A DNA stretch of 64,000 nucleotides, from contig CAJNOL010001391.1 of NCBI GenBank assembly GCA_905250125.1, forward strand, positions 1 to 64,000, written 5' to 3'. The first letter of the stretch is position 1. Each line of letters opens with the position of its first letter. The position numbers were made by a program, and so were the translations under genes. Below the pieces are notes generated by a model. It was given only the letters and a program-made list of their open reading frames with translations. It did no database searches and was not told where the DNA came from. Positions 58,214 through 64,000 of this stretch are shown one piece after another. This DNA comes from Rotaria sordida. Lineage: Eukaryota > Rotifera > Eurotatoria > Philodinida > Philodinidae.

Positions 58214-61200
58214 AATAAAAGAAATCATTTTCAAAAATTTTCATCATCAGTTTTTTATGTGCCAATACACTGTCATCTATTTTTCTTTTTGTCTTCGGGA
58301 TTGTTCAAAAAGTGAATTCGCTTTTTATTTTATTTGGCATTAAAAGAAACAAGAATATATAACAAAAATAAAAAGAACAGTTTTTAAAAGAAGAATAATA
58401 AATAGAAATGTTAATAACGATGTTTTGTAAAATAATTGATTGAAACAAGTTATTTGAATTTTTTTTTTTTTTTTGAGTAGATATCCGACATTTATTAGGA
58501 AACAAATAAAAAACTGCAAAAAAAAAAGTCTTTTTTGTTGTTTCTTTCAAGTGAAGACCTTTTCTGTATTTGTAACGAGTCAGTCATTGTGTTCAAGTTT
58601 GAGAAAAAAATTCTGAACATATGTACAGAGTTGTCGAGAAATCTTCAATTTTTTCCATATAAAATGGCCAAAATAAATGTCGGAATGTGGATGTACGTGA
58701 AAAGTAGAGCAATATCCACACTTACAACCTTCTGGTGCATCGAAATAGAAAAATGAATGATCAATAGCATTAAAAAAATCTAATGAACACCTTGTATAAT
58801 CTTAATAGAAACATTATTTAACATTGATAAACTAACGAAAGAATGTCTCCTAGTGTCAAATTGCTTTTCAATTGAGATGATATTCATCTAATGAATACTA
58901 GAGAGTAATAGAAAAGTCGAAAGTTTCTATCTCGTTTTTTGGCATTTTTACTTTCCTTTCAAAACTTTAAACGACAGCTTTATATAAAAATTCAGAACAT
59001 AATTAATTTTACATCCATTTTTGCGTTTGCTCGATTTTTCGTAAATTTTAGCAAAAAATATGTTGCGTTGCAATTAATCAGTTATACAGTATGTCTCAAT
59101 AGGAGTTTTGCAACTGAATTTGGCTCAAAAAGACTTAATTGCTTAAAAAAATCGTCATGAAGGATAGTTTCAATGGATTATCAATTTCCTAGAAAAGCTT
59201 AGATATCCGAAAGTGCATCAGCCAAATAGAAGACAAGATTCTCTACCATTTAATATAAAATTCTATACTTTCAAGATTCACTTTCATGATCTTGCAAATG
59301 ACGAGCAAAGATATGTCGTAATTAGAATATACAGAATACATAAATGTTTGGATTGCCATGCAAAAAGGCAAAATATGTTGTTTTTTTAAAGTGAAGTTCT
59401 TAGTTTTGTCAATCTTAAAATTCTGTATCTTTTGGTATAAGACTGAATCTTTTGTATGATTTTAAATAAGAGGAAAATTACATTTACATTTAGTTCGATT
59501 CATTATAGTTCATCCATTATTTAACAAGATCATAATATTCTAATTGTTTTCAAGTCTTTTAAAACATATCGAAATCAACAAAATCTGAATAAGCATTTTA
59601 TCCAATCGGATACTCTCGAACAAAACAAATCAGATACCATTAATCAAATATCATGAATAAGTTTTTTATTTTCTGTTTTTGTTACCAAGTTTCATTGATG
59701 TGTAACAACATCTAGATAACAGTCAAATATTTTTACACAGGATGCAGATGTATGATTGAGGGAAGGATCCTATCAACACTCACAACCACATCCCTTTCCA
59801 ACTATTGTCCTGCAATAGTATTGAGTACTCGGAAATTAATGAGATCTTGACATTTAAAAAATATTTTTACTTTTTCAAATTGCTAAATTAGGAGCTAAAA
59901 TCTGAGCAATTTATTGTACTTGAAAACAGACTACAGAAGTAGAATATGATATTGTTTTACTAAAAGGATTCGTTTTTAATGAAAATTCATCTAAAGATGA
60001 TGATGAACCATATGACGAAATAACTGAATACATGAAGAGAAAAATGAACATGTATTATTGTGATGGAAAATGCGACTTTATATGTATTCATAATTATGAT
60101 GTTTAACACCAACACTGCGTTTCATACCAATGTCATCTGCAACAAGCAAACGTTGCAAAAGGTCATACTTGTGAAGAACAGTATTTGAAAATTTGCCATA
60201 TTTCTCTTACTAGAAGTAGGTTCTTAGTATAAAAATAAATTACATATTCAGAATCAGCGTCTAAAACTTTATTCACATTTTTGAGTAAGAAGCGATTCAC
60301 CTTAATTTTACTAGACATTAGTAAAAATTAATATATCTCAAGAACAAATACTATTTTCATACAAAAAAAATAAATAAATATTTGTATCCAATCCGCTTTC
60401 GTCTTTATCATATACTTGAGAATATTAATTTCATATTAGTTTAACTAACTTTTCAAATAGAAATTATCGATCAATAAAGAACGTTCGAATACTAGTGATT
60501 TACTAAACAATTAGAACAAAAAATCTCATCAACATTTCATTATTATTTTAAAACATTCAACCATTTATCTAATGAGAAAAAAATTCTTTCTTTCTTTTTT
60601 TTTTCATTTTACTTTAAATGTTGTTCTTTTTTTTCTTTCTTTTTCTAAAATATATTTATTCTATTTTTAGAAAACTAATCAATTGATTAGACAAACTTAT
60701 TTCTGTGCATTTTATTATCAAAATCGACGAGTAAATGTAATCATCTTGTTTTATTAAGCGTTTGATTAACCTAATCACTGGTTCGTCTCGACATCAAATT
60801 GTCGTACCATCACTAGTCTCAAATGTGACATATTCCATTTTCATTTTTTCTTATATGTTTCTTAGGCGAGAAGGAAAAAAAAATACACATACGATTTTAT
60901 CTTGTAAGCCAAAAAAAAAAAAAAACTTAGCTGTTCGACATACACACAAGAGACTCAAATCGTTGATGATTGCTTTTTATAAACGAACGGATGATGATGA
61001 AAGATGAGTTCAATATAATTTGTAGATTTTGTTGCTTTCTCAAGGTTCAACTTTTCTCTTGAGTAGATATATATATATATCTATGTTAAATGAAAGATCA
61101 ATTTAAGAAATATAATTCTTAATTATCATTTTGTTAATTCAACAAGGTTTCGTTTTTTTTTTTTTATATTTACCCAGAAGGAAGAAAGACCAACTGGCAT

Positions 61201-61969
61201 TTTTATATTTCATTTTAGTTTTTTTTTGTCGTCTTTTGTTTATACACATTGCCTGAAGGATACAAAAGAAAACAAAGAAAAAGACAAGTTGTCAATTTTT
61301 TCACGATTCGATCAGCAACAGTTCACCATATTGTAACGATAGTGATGATCACGTATGCTCATGTTCAACACCTGCTGAGGAGTAATCTTTTGATTTTGAA
61401 CCGCGATACGAACAATTTCATATGTATTTTATGCCTCAAGCATCTATTTTATTTTATTTTATTTTTTTTTCATATTATAGATTATCATTAAGGAAGATGA
61501 CGCGCATATGAAATGAACACACCAAAACCATTAAAATATATAAAAAAAAAAAAAAAAAAAGGAAAAAGAAAAAGACGTCAATACTAGGAAAACTAGTTGA
61601 CAATTGTTCTGTGATTAATAGACATGTTATTGTGTATAAAATAAGTTTATAAATGAGTTCTTGTCACAGAATCAATGTGAGATTAATAATCTTCTTCATC
61701 TCGTGCTAGATTTGTGATGCATAATAAAGTAATACCTAGCACACTTCAATCAAGATTTTTCTTTTTCCTTCTATGCATATAGAATCTATCCAGATGGTTG
61801 CTCACACTTTTCAATCTTTACCGCCTTTCAATATGACACATCAACATATGGATCATCATTTATACACAAATGAGAACAAAAAAAAAAAGAAAGAAAAAGG
61901 AAAAAAGAAAATAATACTAATAATCATGCAAAGTTAGTTAGTCAATTTTGTTTTTCTTGTATTTAAAGT
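58214..61969. other. Intergenic between RPLP0 and GFI1-like gene
   Basis: Contains an IBR-like pseudogene exon (59930-60232), homopolymer and TA tracts (for example 61065-61080 and 61543-61560) and AT-rich sequence. The right end includes the GFI1 3' UTR. No intact gene is seen. Confidence 0.6.
59930..60232 (+). pseudogene. Cys/His-rich (IBR-like) pseudogene exon
   Basis: An acceptor (AAAACAG) opens a frame reading EITEYMKRKMNMYYCDGKCD then FICIHNYDV, an in-frame TAA (60104-60106), and in the same frame HQHCVSYQCHLQQANVAKGH then TCEEQYLKICHI. Cysteines in YCDGKC, HC, QC and TC suggest an in-between-RING or similar zinc-binding module. The single stop without a frameshift suggests fairly recent decay. 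Family assignment is tentative. Confidence 0.4.
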
Positions 61970-63324
61970 TCAATGACGAGCAGCAAGTTCTTGAATTAAT
62001 GATCCAATTGGTCCATATTTTCCTGTATTAGATTTTTTTGAATGATGATTTTCATTTATATTATTATTTATTTGTTGTTCAATTGTTTTTGTTTTTAATA
62101 TTAAATCATCATGATTATGTTCAATACCATGTTGTGTATCAATATGACGACGTAAATCAACTTTACGTTGAAATGCACGTATACATTTATGACATTGAAA
62201 TGGTTTAAAACCTGTATGTTTTCGACTATGTGTTATTAAATTTGATGATTGTGAAAAAGCTTTACCACAAACAATACATTTATGTGGTTTTTCACCTAAA
62301 TCAAAAAAAACAAAAAAGAAAACTAATTTTTTCTCTAGGTTTTTTTTTTTTGTTTTAATAACTTTAACTTTACAGACCAAAAAAAAAAACGATAGCATAG
62401 GATCCGCTTAATCTCAAGAGAAAACGTAAGGGAGAAAGTGAATATGTGTGAAAATCATGCGCCAACATCACTTGATTAGACGAATACGTTTTTTCCATCT
62501 TTAAGTGTGCATATTTAACAACGTTCTTATCAATGTTTAAAATGGTCATCATCATCATCATCATCATCATCGTTCGTTCTCTAAGGAGACTATGACATAT
62601 GGTTAATTGTATCAGGCATCATCATTTTTGCTTTAAAAAAAATTGATATCGATATGTCATCAGAGCTAATTTCACTGATTGACATTGATCATTTAAAGCT
62701 TTTACTGAGATTGCAAAAAAAAAAAAAAAAAAGATTACCTGTATGAATATATGTATGTTTTTTCATATCAGATTTTTGATGAAAACGTTTACCACAATGT
62801 ATACATGAATATGGTCGAGTATCGGAATGTATTAATAAATGTGTTGATAATGTTGATGAACGTTTAAAAGATTTTCCACATGTTTTACATTGAAAACATC
62901 GTTCTTGTGTATGTATTGTACGATGTTGTACAAGTGATAAAGCATGACTAAATGTTTTTCTACAAAGATCACATGAATATGGTCGTAATTCAGATGAATG
63001 TGTACGTCGTACATGTACTTCAAGACCATGTGATGTTGAAAAATCTTTTTCACATTCATGACATTTATAAAAAATATTTGTTGATTCAATAATTGTTTCA
63101 TGTTCTTGTTCTTCTTCATCTTCTTCTATATCACCTTCAGATTCTTCTTTCATATTATCAGATTTTGTTGATGGTGGTGTTAATAAACCAGCATAATATT
63201 GAATACCAAGTAAATATTTTAAACGTTCAGTAGCTAAATCTTCATTCGATTTTTCAGATATATAGGAATTTCTATGTTGTAATAACATTGTTTCAGTAAA
63301 CCAAGATGGAAAACTTGATGACAT
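61970..63324 (-). CDS. GFI1: GFI1/Senseless-type C2H2 zinc-finger transcription factor
   Basis: Two exons, 63324-62739 and 62295-61970, give 303 residues. Six C2H2 fingers follow an acidic N-terminal half: [118 protein letters not shown]. Linkers HSDTRPY, HTGEKPH and HTGFKPF match GFI1/GFI1B exactly or nearly. The intron falls inside the fourth linker. Family role: nuclear factor that binds AATC-core sites and, in animals, controls sensory-neuron and haematopoietic fates. The N-terminus (MSSSFPSWF) lacks the SNAG repressor motif of vertebrate GFI1, as also in fly Senseless. A TCA/ATC microsatellite (62548-62571) lies in the 443-bp intron. Confidence 0.93.
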
Positions 63325-64000
63325 TATTGTAAATGTATATATATATATTAGACAAGTGGTGCCATATATATATATGTATATATATCGGAGAAAAAACAAA
63401 ATTTATAATAATTGTTATAGGCTGCTAAGGAAGACAATTGACTAAAACGTGTCTTATTTGATGTTTCACAGTTGCCGACAAAGAAGAAATGAGTACAACA
63501 GGTTAAAAAAAGTGAGAAATAGAATTCAACTTCAAATAATATTGATGAATGGTCGTCATCTTGCAACCCAGCAAGAAAGCAATAGAAGTTAACATTTCAT
63601 TGGTTGAAAAATGAATATAGAAGAAAAGAAAAAGAAAAAGAAGAAGAAGAAGAAGAAGAGAAAAAAAAAGAAATTCGTATTGGTTATTGACTTTAGCTTT
63701 TCATTTCAATCATTGAATATTATTCATCATCATTTATATAATTATGTTCAATTCATTTAACTTTCATCGATAGCCGATATGATGAGCAGCTGCTAAAAAA
63801 AAAAAGATTGAATATTACAATTCTATCTATTATTGAAATGGTTATTAATTTTCTTCAGGTTATTCGTCATTATCTATTCATTAAGAGGATACTCCCTCAT
63901 CTTTTCGTGATCCACAAAATTTTTATGGCTATTTTATAGGTTGAAATAGTACCGACGTGAGAATCGGTACCCACCGTTTGAGTTCACATGGGGACTCGGT
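63325..64000. other. 5' flank of GFI1-like gene
   Basis: Contains TA microsatellite pieces (63339-63385), an AAG-repeat tract (about 63618-63672, AAGAAGAAGAAGAAGAAGAA) and AT-rich sequence. The last 60 bp is less AT-rich (ACCGACGTGAGAATCGGTAC, a short inverted pair CCGAC/GTCGG-type). I see no further gene before the window ends. Confidence 0.5.

Overview
The window is AT-rich eukaryotic (animal) DNA with spliced genes whose introns are mostly 50-80 bp long, plus a few introns of 0.4-1.6 kb that hold repeats. The gene set is metazoan: a trithorax-type KMT2 methyltransferase, LRRC45, SLC30A9/ZnT9, GOLT1B, ribosomal P0 and a GFI1/senseless zinc-finger factor. Together with the composition, the ARM-TIR and rhodopsin-like receptor genes, the many foldback elements and short GTGTGGG-like tracts, this suggests a bdelloid rotifer. 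That assignment is an inference; no sequence search was possible. There is one 100-N assembly gap at 28124-28223.

Layout: 1-5.8 kb is repeat-rich and holds a decayed kinase-like gene. 5.85-7.94 kb (-) is a two-exon armadillo/TIR protein. 11.6-12.6 kb (+) is an intronless GPCR. 16.0-19.7 kb (-) is SLC30A9 in at least 16 exons. 20.7-21.4 kb (-) is GOLT1B. 23.9-24.7 kb (-) is a calmodulin-like four EF-hand protein with a 12-nt microexon. 27.8-32.9 kb (+) is LRRC45, which has lost an exon in the N gap. 33.5-35.0 kb (+) is a Pro/Thr-rich single-pass membrane protein. 37.5-39.8 kb (-) holds a small membrane protein and a secreted acidic proprotein with dibasic sites. 39.8-46.9 kb is gene-poor with decayed coding scraps. 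46.95-55.5 kb (-) is a nine-exon KMT2A/B-like protein, divergent from RPLP0 (55.9-58.2 kb, +). 58.2-62 kb holds an IBR-like pseudogene. 61.97-63.3 kb (-) is GFI1/senseless.

The genes are unrelated housekeeping and regulatory genes and do not form a pathway. The striking part is the non-coding fraction. It contains about a dozen foldback elements (several TA-flanked like Tc1/mariner MITEs, and one family sharing a common terminus), a hAT-like MITE, a tRNA-derived SINE, mini- and microsatellites, and at least six short G-rich/C-rich hairpins that look like head-to-head telomere repeats. Exon boundaries were assigned by reading GT/AG sites and checking reading-frame phase across every junction; coordinates of multi-exon genes are given in each entry.
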